From contig JAFREE010000031.1 in the NCBI GenBank assembly GCA_019400425.1, positions 1 through 64,000 on the forward strand: DNA of 64,000 nt, given 5' to 3'. How positions within the stretch are numbered: position 1 is the stretch's first letter; every line of letters begins with the position of its first letter. A program made the translations under genes and the position numbers. Shown piece after piece: positions 29,275-42,830 of the stretch. The notes under the pieces were generated by a model that had not been told where the DNA came from, made no database searches, and saw only the letters and a program-made list of their open reading frames with translations. The stretch comes from Hymenochaete sp. R1 (Eukaryota > Basidiomycota > Agaricomycetes > Hymenochaetales > Hymenochaetaceae).

Positions 29275-32200
29275 CTATTGAGGATAGTATCCATTCCAGT
29301 TCGTATACGCAGCTGTCTGAGTCCATCCGTTTTCGGCATCGCCGTGAAAAGGTGGACCTTGAGGTGCCAAAGAAGACATCGGAGGTGCACCGTTCATCAC
29401 GCCATTTTGAGGACCAGGACCACTCAAGTAGTGCACATCTATCAACTCCGACGGCGAACTTTTCCGCATATCTTTATTTGTAGAATCATCAGTTCCAGTA
29501 TTCGAGCTAAAGAAAGGAGGGGAAGACAACGCACCTGTTGGCAAGCCAACTTCAAATGAAGCAGACGAGATCGGCCCGGGTTCCGGCTGCCCGTTCACAG
29601 AACCGAAGCCAAACGTGTCCGCAGGCATCCCGCTCCGAGTCGAACTCCCAACGTTGAACCCATCGTAGCCCATCTGCCTATGCCCATGTGATCCCTGCAA
29701 ATGAGACTGCGACGCCGGCTGATACGTCGAGCCATCGCCAAAGGGTGAACCAATGGCTGCTGCTGTGAAGTTCGCGGGATTTCCTTGTGAGTGCCCGTGT
29801 CCATGTCCGTGGAAACCCGAGGGTGGGAAGCCGCCGCTGGGAGAGGTTGCTTCGGAAGGAGAGGCAAATGTGGAAGTAGGAAGTGCGGAGTATATAGAAT
29901 GTATTGTCTGTTGATGTTGGGTATCTTGCGGGACGTTGGTCGAGTGCACTGCACTGGGAATCAACCCCTGGGCACTATGATGTGAGCTTTGCGTCGTGGG
30001 AGTCGACGATTGAGTTAAAGCTGGAGTACGAGCGGAGGAGGTGATAGAGTGGGACTGTGATGCTTCGGAGCGCGCAGATGCAGCCGTCGTTGTGCTATTA
30101 GCCCTCGAACGAGCCGTGACGCCTTGCACCACTTTATTCTTCTCTTTACGCGACCTGATCGATATCGTAGGATGTGACGACTTGATCTTTGTGACTCTTT
30201 GCTCGCTCGACTCATTCGAAGCCTGTCGATGAGGGCCACCACGGGTCGGTTTGCTTCCAGACTCGCTTCCCACCTTATTTCCAGCCGGTGCTCGCCCGTA
30301 CAATTGCTCGATACCGTTGACCGTGATTGACGGCGAGCTCGCAGCTGTGATCGCACGATACTGAGGCACCGAGCTGACGACGCCAGTACCGACGAACGGG
30401 AACCGGAAGCGATATAAAAAGTCCCTCCTATCCCTCTCGATTTCCTCGTGCTTCCGCTTTACGACACCAGGTGATCCCGTATACATCGACTCCGCCTTGA
30501 GTATCAATTCTTCCACAATCCTCACCGCTTCGCTCCCATGCGCCCGACCTGTCAGCACGCTTGGGTCCCGGATAACATCACACGCTGTCCGCAAACTACC
30601 CAACGCCATTCCCGCATACGTCGGTTGCTCAATCGCCAGATGCGCGAGGACGACCGCCGTATCGAACAGCTGCCGCGTAAATGAGTATGACATGAAGAGC
30701 GACGGCCGGATGTTCCTGAACACGGTGTGTACGTATTTCCAGACCTTGACGATGTACATAGCCGGCTCGAGGAGAACAAGGAAATCAATCTTCCCCGCCG
30801 GCGCTATGTCTGAGTCAAATGGTAACGCGTGTTTTTTAAGATCCGCTCGTGCAAATGGGAGGCAGGACATGATGAACATGTAGCGGGTGCTGACCGCTGT
30901 TTCGCAGCGAAGAGCGATCAAGTGTGGTGACTCCGATTCGGTACGCTCTCGCTCGGTTGAGGGCCCATGCACTCGCTTTGTGACCCACCTCATGTCCGCT
31001 GGATTCGTGAAGTCCTTTAATCTAAGGTGGTCCGAAAGTTCTGACAGATGACCTGAGATCTCGCCCTGAACCATATCGATCATTTCGCGTCGTTGCAAAG
31101 AATTGGGGTTTTCATTCAATTCTTTGAACGCAATCATCTTTCGGCTCAATTTCTTGACCATTCTAATGAGCCTATAAACGTAAATATATATATCAGAGTC
31201 TCGAAGTTCAGAAAGGAAATTGAACCACTAACTTGCTCCGCTGAATGAAATACTCAAGGTTGCCATTGTCAGATTCGATGTGTGGCGCCGGGAGTATAGT
31301 CGAGTCTGGATCAAAGCTCTCTTCATCCACGTCAGCGGGGAATTTCGTGGTTGCCGAATCGTCTGTAATGAGGGGTGCTTCTCCCAAGCACTCCGCTGTG
31401 AACCTGCGCTTCATTATCAGTATTTGAATAGGAGACGGTGAACCAACATGTAGATATGGTCCAAACACGTAAGGGGATGCACCGATACTTCAGTACGGGA
31501 GAATGCAAAAAATAACTTACACGTCCCAAGCATTTATCTCCCACCACAACCGTCTTCTCATCTCTTTCTCATACAAACTCAACCGCTCGCCCCCTGCGGT
31601 ATCCGGGTCGTGGTTCAGACCCATCATCCGCGCGTTCCCAATCATGTCGCTCACACAACTAATGAGCTCCGGTGCCAACGCCATTGCATACCCTTCGTCC
31701 ACCCCACCGCCAGCAGGTCCGGGTCCGGGTCCTGCTTCTGTCATGACAGTATCCGCCTCGTTGGTAGCACCCTTTTTCTTTCTAGGGTTTTTCGTTTTTC
31801 TATTCCCGACGCACAGGCTCTTGAGCAGTCCTCCGGCATTGTTGACGATTCGACCGAGTCCACGGTGCGAATGTAGAAGATATCGCGCTTGTAGACACCT
31901 CGCAACCATGTAATCGAGGTCAAATGCTCCATATCCTGCACGTTCAATGGACATACTGAGAGCAAGCTTTGCTGCACGATAGAGGTCCCCAGGAAGGTTG
32001 ATTTCGGGAGCTACACTTTCTCGAGAGGAAATAGTGGTGTTAGATGAGGATGCATTAGAGACAGCAGGGGAAGTCGAAACATCCAAGTTTGAACCGGCTG
32101 TTGCACCTGGGGCAGGAGGAGGAGGCATACTTCCAGGCCTAGTTACTGAAGGAGAGGCGAGAGGGCTGGATCTCGAATTTGGAGCTAATGAACCTCCGAC

Positions 32201-33806
32201 AATGTTGAACTCCTGAGCCCAACATTCTGCACCAAGGGCAAGTCCCATGGTTGCGGCAGCGAAGAAATTGATCGTCGGAGGCTTCGGCGGAGATGATGAT
32301 CCGCCGTCGGAGCTAGCGCCCCGCCCTCCCGTACGCTCCTCCGCCCACCGGCACATGGCCTCGATTCTCGACTTCAGCACAAATATGTTCGTGCAAGGCG
32401 CCATGAGGTGCACCTGGTCGAGCCGCTTAAAAATCTCGTTTCGAATATGAGGGGGCGGCAACGCATGGATTATGAGCCTAGGGGTGATACCAATCGAGTC
32501 GCTTTCTTCCTCTTCGTCTGCAGCGTCTCCAGGCGTCGAATCGGTCTCGCTTGGCGCAGGCTGGATCTGAGCCTCCGAAGAGGCGGATGAAGGGACGAGC
32601 GACATCGGGAAACGGTAAAGAGGGATGTGATCCGTCAGAAAATCGACGATGCCTTCATCCGGTATAGCCGGGAAAGGTTGCAATTCGATACCGTCCATGA
32701 TACCGCCTTCGTCTGCGTTAGGTGATTGCTCTGTCGAGGGTTTGTTGAGACCCAGTTGATCCACCCAAATGCCCGCTGTCCCCTCCAAATTCACCGCGAC
32801 AGACGACCCATGCTCCCCAACGGCCAAAAATGCCCTCGACTTCCGAGGTCTACCCTCTGACAATCCTCCCATGTCTTCGCCTCCACCCTCATTCAACTTG
32901 CTCTCGATGTTCATGAGTCGAATATTGAGAGATTGGACGTCTCTGCGGATTCGAACCCGACGGGCCACAGCGGGCGTAACAGTCGATGTCGCGGTCGTCG
33001 ACATGGCGGTAGGGTGAAGAGTCGTTGATAAACGGGAACGAGGTCGAGCGGGAAGGAAGGAAGGTGGGGGGCATGCCGGTGGCAAGTCAGCAAGCTGTGA
33101 CTATTTTAAGACACAGGAGATAGATATGACAGACGTACACTTTTTCAGACGCCGCCTGAGAATAAATGCATCTCGATACGGTGTCCCGCTTCGTGCACGA
33201 CCCGCATGGCGTTCTCCGATCACATTTGAGTTTCAGGCGCTTGCACTAAGGCAAAGAAGGGAAAAAAGGTGTTAGTAGTGTACATATCTGATAGTCATGG
33301 AGAAAACAATGATAAAAATGGGCATGTATGCAGTCCGCATAAACGCACACGAAGACGGCGATATGCATGAATGAATGGGAGGCGAGGAATGCCGTTGTTT
33401 CATTAGGCCTGAAGCAAAGGCCGAGACAGAGGGCGCCCATGCCCTGGAGGGATACGAAACAAGACAAATGCGACCGAGCACGTACCTCTCCGCAAACGAC
33501 CGTGACCCTCTGACGACATCCACTAAAATAAAAGGCACACATCGAACGTCAGAAAAACGGACGCTATGCACGCGCACGGACAGCCCGGAAGCGCGAAGAT
33601 AAAATGACACACGTCGTTGAGGGAGCAGCAGATTTATGGCTCATCACAGACCTCTTAGACTCGGACCCTGCGACGGAGTGGCCTACATAACTGGGTGCTG
33701 CGTATTCGCCGTTGTATTGAGAAGTCGATGCAGCGTCTGAGTCAGCGTCGTATTGGTGTTTTGAAGTCGAGCCGTTCGTTCCGTTCGTGATATTGTGCAT
33801 GTCCAT
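29275..33806 (-). CDS. Zn(II)2Cys6 fungal transcription factor with fungal_trans (MHR) domain
   Basis: Zinc-cluster DNA-binding regulator. The likely start is MDMHNITNGTNGS at 33806. The cluster exon (33245-33139) reads CKRLKLKCDRRTPCGSC and TKRDTVSRCIY. It joins at 32942 to VDVQSLNIRLMNIESKL, the usual linker and dimerisation coiled coil. A long exon (to about 31528) carries much of the middle homology region, ending EKEMRRRLWWEINAWD. After one or two small exons (about 31480-31208), the last exon starts at about 31170 (LIRMVKKLSRKMIAFKELN) and runs to 29275, with DMRWVTKRVHGPSTERER and a long Ser/Gln/His-rich C-terminal tail of the activation type. The first cysteine pair is not resolved: a 16-nt exon at 33522-33507 would give GCRQR before CKRLKLKC, with non-standard spacing. 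The joints near 31400-31480 are also uncertain. Target genes are unknown. Confidence 0.8.
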
Positions 33807-36800
33807 GGCAGAGGCGAAAGCGAGAAGAACGGAGGATGCAGAGACACCAAACTAGTTGGAAAAGCTGCTCATATAACTCGTGCCCGTTGCTGCCTAGTTG
33901 TATCCGGTGAATATGAGGAGTGTAAGACGATGGACGAGATGGAGGTCGGAGGGGAGAACAGGATGGTGAGGGAGAAGAGTCAAGAGGGAGGATGTCTGAA
34001 ATGATCCAGAGCTTTGAATTAACGTCGGGTTACATAAGCACCCGTTATTCCTTTGGCTCAGGGACCCTCGCCTGGCTTCTTTTCTCGCCGTCCCCGCTAA
34101 ACAGTAAACTCAATCATTTTCTTTTCTTTTTTTATTTTCCCTTGCCGACTCACCACTGGCACTGCACTTCTCCTTCCTCTCAATCCCCCTCCTTGGCCGC
34201 CATCTCAGGCCAAAGATACACCTCAACTCATATAATCTAATATCTACATATGATTACTTTATTTCATCCGCATCCCAGCGAGCCAACTGCACGGTCCACG
34301 GCGGAGGTCTAATCAATCCCTGCATCTTCATCTCCGTAGCTAGAGGGTAGTAGAGGCGGCAACTACCTCATTCCTCGGCATCCTGTCCGTTTACTCTCTT
34401 GGTCTTATTAATGCTATTGATTCCGCCCCCTTAAGCTTCCAGCCTGGGTGCGATCACGATCGTCGTCTTTGATGTGAATTGCGGTGCAAAGAAGCGCGGG
34501 AAGGACGTGCGAGCCATCTCTTCCCTGCACGCACGAAGAAGCGCACTTCCACGCACTAACACTCCCCGACCTCTGGCTTCCCTCCGCTTAACTAACTCTA
34601 CAGTACTTTACTTTACTTATCAAATGCAAACATATACTTTGAATAGATGACAACGGGCAATGCGAAATGTAGACATCCTGCTTTTTGTCGGCGCTTTTTT
34701 GTAAGAGATGAATCTTATTGAATGAATGACCAAAAAAAACTGTATACTAGTCGCGTGGTCTCTCGTACACCATTTCTCCCTGGTTTCCTCCTCCAATTCT
34801 GAGTCCTTCTCTCACCCTACTTCTTTCCCCTATCATTATCACATACATCTTACTCTCCATAATCAACATACAATGGATCGCACGGAAACTGTATCGCTCT
34901 AGATTCGATTCGATGCAGTCGCTAATCGATGATCGATGCGCCAGTTGCTGTCCTATAATGATTAGTCCAACGCAAGAAAAACCAATCCGAGTCTTCAAAA
35001 GGTGTCGTATTCTTATTCTTGATATCGCCAGTCAACGGCATTTTCTTAGCATTCCATTGACTCGATTTGAGCCTCGCAATTCAATCTTTAGCACAACATT
35101 TTATCAACAGTGCTACAGTGCCCAAATGATCGCTGGAAATGTATCCATAACTACCTCGTTATCTGCCCCTCCCCGTGCAAAATGATTGGCCAGGCAATCA
35201 GACTTTTCAGTTAAAGCGCCCGTGCTGCGTTCATATTTCTTCAATCACTGCGTTACTGACTGAGCAGGCCTAACTTCGGGCTCTCCCGCCTCTCGGTCCC
35301 GTCCATCGGCTCGTCGATGTTCCTCCTCTCCTCGCTCCCGGACGTACTTATCCACGAACACCAAGAAAGAGACAAAAGACTGTAAAGTTTACGGCCATTC
35401 CATCCATCCATCACCATCAAAACGCAAATGCTAACCTGCTCAAAGAGAACAAAGAACCCCAGAAAGAGACAATCCCATTGTCCTTCACCCCACACGCCAT
35501 CACCATCGAGCTCTCTGAGACACCGAGTCTCTTTTCCCCTTTCTGTCAAGTTTAGTCCCTACTAGTTCAACCCCTGGACCGGGACTGACTGATGACTGGG
35601 GCTTAGAAATGTACCATGGAAAGATATGACCTTCCTTTTGGAATGACAGAAACCTGCATTCCTTGTTATCTCCTCGGACGCCCGTCATCTGACAATGAAC
35701 TCAACGAAGACCATTGGACCAATCCCTGCGACTCTCTTTCCAGGCCGACGTTTGTCCTCGAGTCGCGCCGCATCGGCATCGCTCCGTCCCTCGCAAAAGA
35801 GCACCAAAAAAGGATCTGAAGCGCGGCTCGTCGTCCGGTTGGCGATGCCATAACCACAACATCCTTCTCTGGCGAGTGTACCGTACTGCTCTGCGGAAGG
35901 ACAAATGGGCATGCGAAGGCCCTTCTCGCCCACCGGCCAACTCTAATTGATGATATATTTGCAAACTCGTCCTGAGATGGCGCGAGGGTGGACGTTCGAA
36001 GAAGCTTGATTAATATTGGAGGGGAAAGAGAGCCCGGCACGGCATGGGAGGAGGGTGGGAAGCCTGGAAGAGGGAGGGACCTGATTGATATTGGGTAAGT
36101 CGCTAAGATTTGTCATGAGTTTGTGGGTCCACTCTGTACCTTTTTTGGTGTCGCTCAGACTGAGACTCAGACTGCTTCACCAATCCGCAGGTTCACCGTC
36201 CGGTATCGCTGAAGTCGACCATCTCGAACACGTCTCGCCAATATTTTACCAGCGTCTCCTATATCCAGGGCATCCCCACAGCTGACCGGTGCCAATTTTA
36301 TTCTTTCTGATCAAAGGCCCACTGTTCCCGACTTGTTCACTCCGAACCATCTAAGTTAATCCTCCAGACGTAAACCCGACTCCGTTCATAGCACAAGCGG
36401 CCTTAGGTCCTCCCAACGCTCTTCGCGCATCCGCATCCTCACTATTCCCAATCTTCATCTCGGATTTCTAATTCCGTATGCCCCGAACGCGCTTCCCGAC
36501 GTCGACGTACAGGCAAACCCAATCTCACTCTCGATCCCGGGTCGACGCGCCACAGATCTCTCTCCCTCTCCACGGTTAACTGGCGGTTCCTCGAGCTCGT
36601 CCATCGGATTCGGCAAATACATGCACACCATCTCACTTCCTACACATGGGGCTTCAAAACTCAGAACTTAGATGTAATCATACCGCAAGCATGCGTAGAC
36701 GACTCGTAACAAGACGGCGAGGAACATAGTACACTCTAGCTTAACCCATACAGGCGAGCTCTGTCCTTTTGATTCTTTGCTTTTCCTCCGCGGTAGAGGT

Positions 36801-39086
36801 GCCCCCAAACACCATCTTCCGAATTCTGGAACCTGGACAGCAGCAACACGACCTTCATACAAAGTACCCGGTCGCCGTAGCCGAATCGCATACAGAGCTC
36901 CCAAAACGTGGCGTTCACACCGCACCCACCATCATCTCCACAGCCCGCCGCTTCCCAAATGCAGAAATTAAGAATCGAGCTGTGGGTGCGCGCTTTTTAT
37001 GGGTGTATGCGCGTGTGTTATGGACAGAACATGCTTCTGCTCCGCCACCTTTCAATCTCAACTGAACGTGCAATAGAGTCCACGTCCTAATGGCTTTGCT
37101 AGACCAGCTTGGTGTTCCGAGTCGCCGGCGAGCCCTCAGGTTACTGATCACATTGTCGGGATAATCAATGCGTCGCCCCTTTTCTCTCGGTTTCATATGA
37201 GCACTAACCACTCAAGCCGAGCTTTCGAGTCAGGATCATTCGGGGCGTAGTGAATTAATTCATATGCTTTTGAGAGCTTACCGATCCAAGCATGCACGCT
37301 TAATGAAATCCGCGGAGCCATCGGTCTGAGAACGATTCGGAGCCTAGCACTTGGAAGGTAGCGGAGCGGGTTTCAGAAGCTACGGCTACGGAGTCAGTGT
37401 AAAGTTCACTAGCCAATTTGTCAGGCCGGTAGACATACTAGTAGGTCCCGGAAAGAACTACCATCTGGGTCCACATTACTGCCTTACGCAAATAGTGCCG
37501 GGAAAGCAAGATATAGTCCGGAATTCGTAAGATGAAAATGATAATGCATATTGGTCTTTCAAGTCTAAGTGCTTACAAGCATCCATCCAGACACGACTTT
37601 ACTTCTCCGTCTTTATCTCGACCTCAAACGGTGCTGATTCAGTGCACGCACCTGCATCTGCATATTCAAGCGGTAATTACAACCCCAACACAATGTGCAT
37701 CGACAAACTTCTACCGCGTCCGCATGTGATCTCGAGCTGGTGCAAGTCTCAAGGTTTGGCTAACTGGTGTGACCGGACTATTTGTGCGCGCAGAACAAAG
37801 TTTATTCATTCCTGAACTTTCGATGCCGTTTCTATCAACACTGACATATACGTCGCACACCATGCAGAAGACTTGACCACCCGAAAACCTACTTCAAGTT
37901 AATAAGCTCAGGCTTCCTGGATAGTTCTCATAAGATCATGCTCGAGCTTGCTCCGCGCTCCACGTCGATGAAGCAAGGCACACCGGCAGTCACGGTGATG
38001 CGAAGAAGAGGCTGAAGGGAGGAACGAGGGAAGTACACAGAATCGAACGTTGGATAAACGGATTCAATAGACGGAGCTACGTAAGTACAATACAGGACAC
38101 ATGCAAGCTTGGCTTACTTTGTCCGATGTGCCCGAGGCTAGAGAATTTGCCCTAAGCTTGGAAGTTGATGGTCGTGACGGAGATTGAAGGTGGCGAGCCA
38201 GTCAAGCGTAAATAGGGACCGATTCTTGTAGAGCTTTTGAGCATTCTTCTTTGTCCTGCTAGATAGAGCAAAACGAAACTTAGAAAGCCCGCAAGTAAGC
38301 TGCAAGAGGCAGACCCAGTGCATTATATATTGAGAGAATGGGTTCAGAATCTCACAAACGCACCAGACCAAGAGGTCGAAAAGTTTGACACAAAGTCGAC
38401 ATAATTGAACAGATAAGCAAAAATGAATTTGCCAAAAAAGTAGCTAATACAAGGTAAAGAATAGTAGATGAATGGCGTAAGGTTTGTGAGAATGTGTCCT
38501 GGGAGAAGAAATGGAGGAAGATGAAGAGCAAGACTGTTGAGGTGAATGCGGTAAAAGAAGAAAGAATCACGGAGCGGAAGAGAAAGGATTTGGAAGACTG
38601 AGACAAACGACGAACAAGGAGAGACGCGCAGTTGGAGTAAGTTGATGAACCAAGTAGGACTTGGTTAGCAAGAACAGATGAAAAGAAACCAAGGGGAAAC
38701 ACTGAAAGGAAATAAGAGAAAAAAAGTAAGAATAAAAATAAATCCGCTTCGAGGGGCTCTTGCTTCTATTCGTTCTCCGAATATGGTTGATAGAAAATGA
38801 ACTTGAGTCTGAGAAAAGGGAAACGTGGATACCAAAGGTTTGAGGATCGCAATATTGATGCGTCACTACGTGATAAGAGGGTGGAGGGTATACACGAAAC
38901 AAGTTAATAAGAAACTGAATATATGAATGTCCTATATATTCTTAGAGGTCAATAAGTGGGTCCCAGAGGTAACGCAGAGAAATGTCGAAGTGATAGAAAA
39001 GTGTAAGAGAGGTGGCACCAAGAATAAATCGAAGGGAGGCGTGGGAATAGCGAGAAAGGCAAGGGTTTGATCCATCGGAACATTGA
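33807..39086. other. 5.3-kb gene-poor stretch
   Basis: The longest stretch without a gene I can support. I looked for spliced exons, tRNA B boxes, terminal repeats and transposase motifs and found none convincing. A plus-strand frame stays open for about 100 codons at 36366-36668 (NLHLGFLIPYAPNALPDVD within it) but has no start codon or recognisable homologue. The segment 38350-38900 is purine-rich on the plus strand. The left end includes the transcription-factor promoter. Confidence 0.5.
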
Positions 39087-42000
39087 TTAGGAACTTGATT
39101 TAGAAGAGAGATTCGTCGTGATCCGCTTCAAGACTTCCTTCTCGCGCGCCATATGTTGAACGAGTAACCCGTCCAACCGACGATTCGTCGTAGAGTGAAT
39201 CTGCGCATTCCGAGTAGACTCTGCACTTCCCGAATCTATTCTCCCGTCGTTCACGTTAGACTCAGGACCGAACGACTCCTGCTGTCCGCGTAAATTCTCA
39301 ATCGGAGCATGTTTGAAGGTTTCCTTCCGTACTTGGTCAACGTACGATTCGCTGGCTCGGGGCAAAGCCATGGGTCCGAGATCAGTTCGTTTCCCCTTTC
39401 CGTCTTTCTTCCTAGTCCAAAACCTTCCTCTTCCTTCGTCCCTTCCAGAAATACCGAGCTCGCTGGAAATAGCGTCGTGACCTAGCTGTGGTGAAGACAG
39501 GTTGCGCTGCTGCATGAACGGTGACAAGTGCGTCCGCGTATGAGGGTAGGCTACGCTGTGCAACGACCCAGTGCGTGGATCGAGAGAAATAAGGTCCGAG
39601 ACATCGCTCCTGTGGCTTTCAAAGCTCGAACTGGCGCGGATAATACTGGTCTGTTCCTCCGTCTGAGCGTCGTCTTCGTCTTCGTCCTCCTCTTCGTCAG
39701 AGCTTGAGTCCTCTTCGTGACTCATCGCTTCTACAGCATCGAAAAATGCAATGGGCGAGGTCGGGTTCATTGAACTCGAGCCTCTGGACGGTACGTTCAC
39801 AGTCAATCTTGGGACTGATAGCTGGACATGCGCTGTCTTCGAGCTTGAAGCCTTTGGTGTTTCCGGTTCGTCCATGTCGTGTTCTGATACAAGTCCGTCC
39901 ATTGAGTCGGACCTGGCTGGAGGGGAAGTTAAAATACGCTGAGGTTGAGGTTGGGAGGAATAGAGGCTACTCTCTGAATTCAAGACCGGTGATGGAACGG
40001 GAGGAGTACGTGGTGGAGTGTCTACTTTCCGCAGTACGTTGTGGTCTACTGTCGAAGCGCGAGAAGTTGTCCGTGAGCGCGCACCGTTGCCAAGTGTGTT
40101 GGCGATAGAGACCGAACGTGGGCGGCTTCCTTCAAAGTATACGCTTTCGTTCAAGTCTGCGGAGAAAACATCATGTACGGCCGAAGTAGACGGTCGATTC
40201 GCTTCCTTATCGTCTTCACAAGAATCTTCAGCTGAGGATGCCAGTGAAGGACGCGAAGAAGTGAACGTGGAAGCGATGGTGTGAGCCAAAGGTGTATGGA
40301 AAAGAGCGCTTTCGTCACCCGAGTCGTCGTCTGAGTAGCGAGAGCTGTTTGTAAAGCTTTCTGTCGCTTTAACTGAACTGGGGGCGACCAACTTCGCGGT
40401 TGAGACATATGCAGGACTTTGTTGAGGGCCGCAAGCGCCGTTCGAAGCCTTGCTCATCGCACCTGTCGGATCCGCGTATCGCTCGTACGTGTCCGACAGT
40501 CGGACAGGGAAAGCATGTTGCGTGTCCAACTGCTCATTGCGAGGAGCTATTACTTCGGTCTCATTCTTCTCGACCGAACCTTTCAACCCGGTAGACTGTG
40601 CAGTAATACTCTCCGAGGTCCGATGGCGAGGCGGAGGCAAAAGAGGAGTAGCAGCCACTAAAGGTGAACTGGCACGTGCAGGCGCGCTACCAGAAAACTT
40701 TTCCAGGCTCATGTTTAACGATGTGCCGTTCTTCTCTTGCGTTCCATGCTCCGTTGAAACAGACTTTAGTTTAAGTGACTTCTTTTCCTTCGGGAGGACT
40801 GCAGGAACGTCGCAGAGATCGTCTTGCATCATATGAGCTACGATGCTTCTACCAATGATACGCTGATCTTTCGGTGACGTGACGTCAGAAGTGACGGTAT
40901 ACTCGAGAGCGGACGACTTGGAACTAATCGAACTTGATTTTCTCGGAATAGCGACAACTCTTTCAACGACGGGTGGGAGTGTTTGTGCTGCGATCGAAGC
41001 GGGTGACATTGTCGGGGGCGAGAGGAATGGTTGCGAAGCTAGAGACGTCGAATTCGACGTATGTAAGAGACGGGCTGGTGTTGAACCCGCCCTTGATCGT
41101 GAGGGGGTTCCACCAGATGAATTACTCAATGAATGGTCCACTGCGGCGCGAAGAAGTGCCTTCCTCCAAACGGCTTCCGCAGCGTCTTGCACCCCGGAGT
41201 CATTACCTGAGTTTGACCACTCGGGACTTAATGGGGGGAGATGGTCCGCGAGAGAAGCAGCGTTCACGAAAGCATCGACGGGCATACGTGACAGGTCCGC
41301 AGTCTGGGATCCAAGAAGTACATGTGCATTTGCGTTCAGCGTTGGGAGGTCGACAAAGTCCGTTGGGTCGATTAGAGTGTTATCATTCAACGGCTTATCC
41401 GAGTGTGATTCAGAGTTTGCGCCAGCTTGATGTCTCCTTTCTGCCTCGCGAATTTTAAGATCTGCCTCTACCTGTCTTGCGATTCGCTCCAAATCGTCCA
41501 TTCGTTCCCGAACAACTACAACACGGCCTTTTTTCGCATCTTGACGAGGAGTCGGATGCAAAAGCAGGTGCGGATTGGATTGTGCCTGCAAAGGCGGGAA
41601 AAGCCCAGACACATTTGCTGAATCGGAAGTCGTGCGTAGCACTGGGGTTTGCGTGACTGCACCTGTCTTCTGCTCGGACAAGTTAGTCGTCGTCCGTTTT
41701 CTGCCGACCGATTTCAACATGTCTAAAAATGCTGTTGGGGAAGACGATTTTAGGGGTGACTTTCGCGGGGATTCAAAAGCCGCAACATCGTTGTATGGCT
41801 TCGAGTGAGCCGGAGGCAAATAGTAATTGTTCTGCATCAACAATCGAAGTCTGTATGAGACATCATCGGAGTCCATTCCATGAGGTTGAGTGTCTTCTGG
41901 GTCGACAGCCACAATATGCCGATCATCTATGTCCTGTTCCTGGCCGAAAAGAGATGCTGGAGACGGTAAAGATGATTCAGTTGAAGTCGATTTTGGATAA

Positions 42001-42830
42001 AGTGAACTCGATGCCGTGGACTGATGCGTGGTGCCCGAGTCACGGGCCTGGTGTCGAAATGGGCGGCTGCGAGCAAATATTGGCATAGGCGGAATGTCGT
42101 TGAACGCACTGGGAGTCATGGGACTAGCTTGCTCTGATGAATCGGACAAAGAATTATTACGAAAAACATGTCTAGGTAGACTCAAACCTCTAGGCTATAA
42201 TAGTGAAAGGTTAGGAGTAGTAGGGAGCTAAGGGTTTTTGATATACGCACTTTAAGAGCCCGCCTGCCGTGACCGTTATCTGAGTGCGTTCCTCGACCTC
42301 GTTCGTCAAGTTCATCAAATAAGGGTCGTGACACGCCTCCGTCTGTACTTCGCGTTCTCTGCCTAGTCCCGTCTCCGCCAGCCATATCAGCTGGTTCGTC
42401 CGTGAAAGCGGTCGGAGGCTCAAGACGCTTTGGAGAGCGAGCTGGCCTAGGTGGGATTGTATTTCCCTGCACGATAGAGAGCGATGAGTGTTTGCAATTG
42501 ACGTCGGAAGTATTTCGACTGAGAAAAACGAACCTCCAAAGTGTCACCGGTTTTCGGAGACGCACTGGCTCCAATAGCCATAGGTGGTATTTTTACAAAC
42601 AATTGGCCACTTGATATGTCGCCAATTGAAGAGAGAGGGCCAGAAGAGGACTCTTCGTCGTCGCCTCTTTGGGAAGGTTTCCTGCGAACGCGAGGACGTC
42701 GGGAAAGCGAGCGAGAGCCTTCACTACGTGCGCTGCTCGGCCTCGGTGGTGGTGGGGATTCAGGTCTGATAAAGACCCTTGCTGGTCCGGCGACGACGAC
42801 AGCCCCATCGCAAACGCGATATTCTGCCAT
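39087..42830 (-). CDS. Large Ser-rich, mostly disordered protein of unknown function, 1206 aa
   Basis: Three exons on the minus strand: 42830-42534, 42466-42251 and 42194-39087 (3621 nt), all joints phase 0 with GT and AG ends. The start MAEYRVCDGAVVVAGPARVF is short and ordered-looking. The next 1100 or so residues are rich in Ser, Pro, Thr and charged residues. Local features: a coiled-coil-like stretch (RMDDLERIARQVEADLKIRE), a very acidic patch (EEDSSSDEEEDEDEDD), and a C-terminal helix-prone end with RLDGLLVQHMAREKEVLKRI. I recognise no catalytic or binding domain. The length of the open frame and the clean splice sites argue it is real. A scaffold or phosphorylated regulator is possible, but nothing in the sequence proves it. 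Confidence 0.75.

Noticed and set aside
32925..32960. tRNA B-box-like GGTTCGAATCC on the minus strand
   Set aside because: The flanking bases do not form a T-stem and no A box lies at the right distance. It is the acceptor end of a transcription-factor intron.
38352..38702. 116-codon hydrophobic open frame on the minus strand (also 38567-38902)
   Set aside because: It arises from a pyrimidine-rich strand, giving Ser, Leu and Phe by composition. No homologue, splice context or promoter signal supports it.
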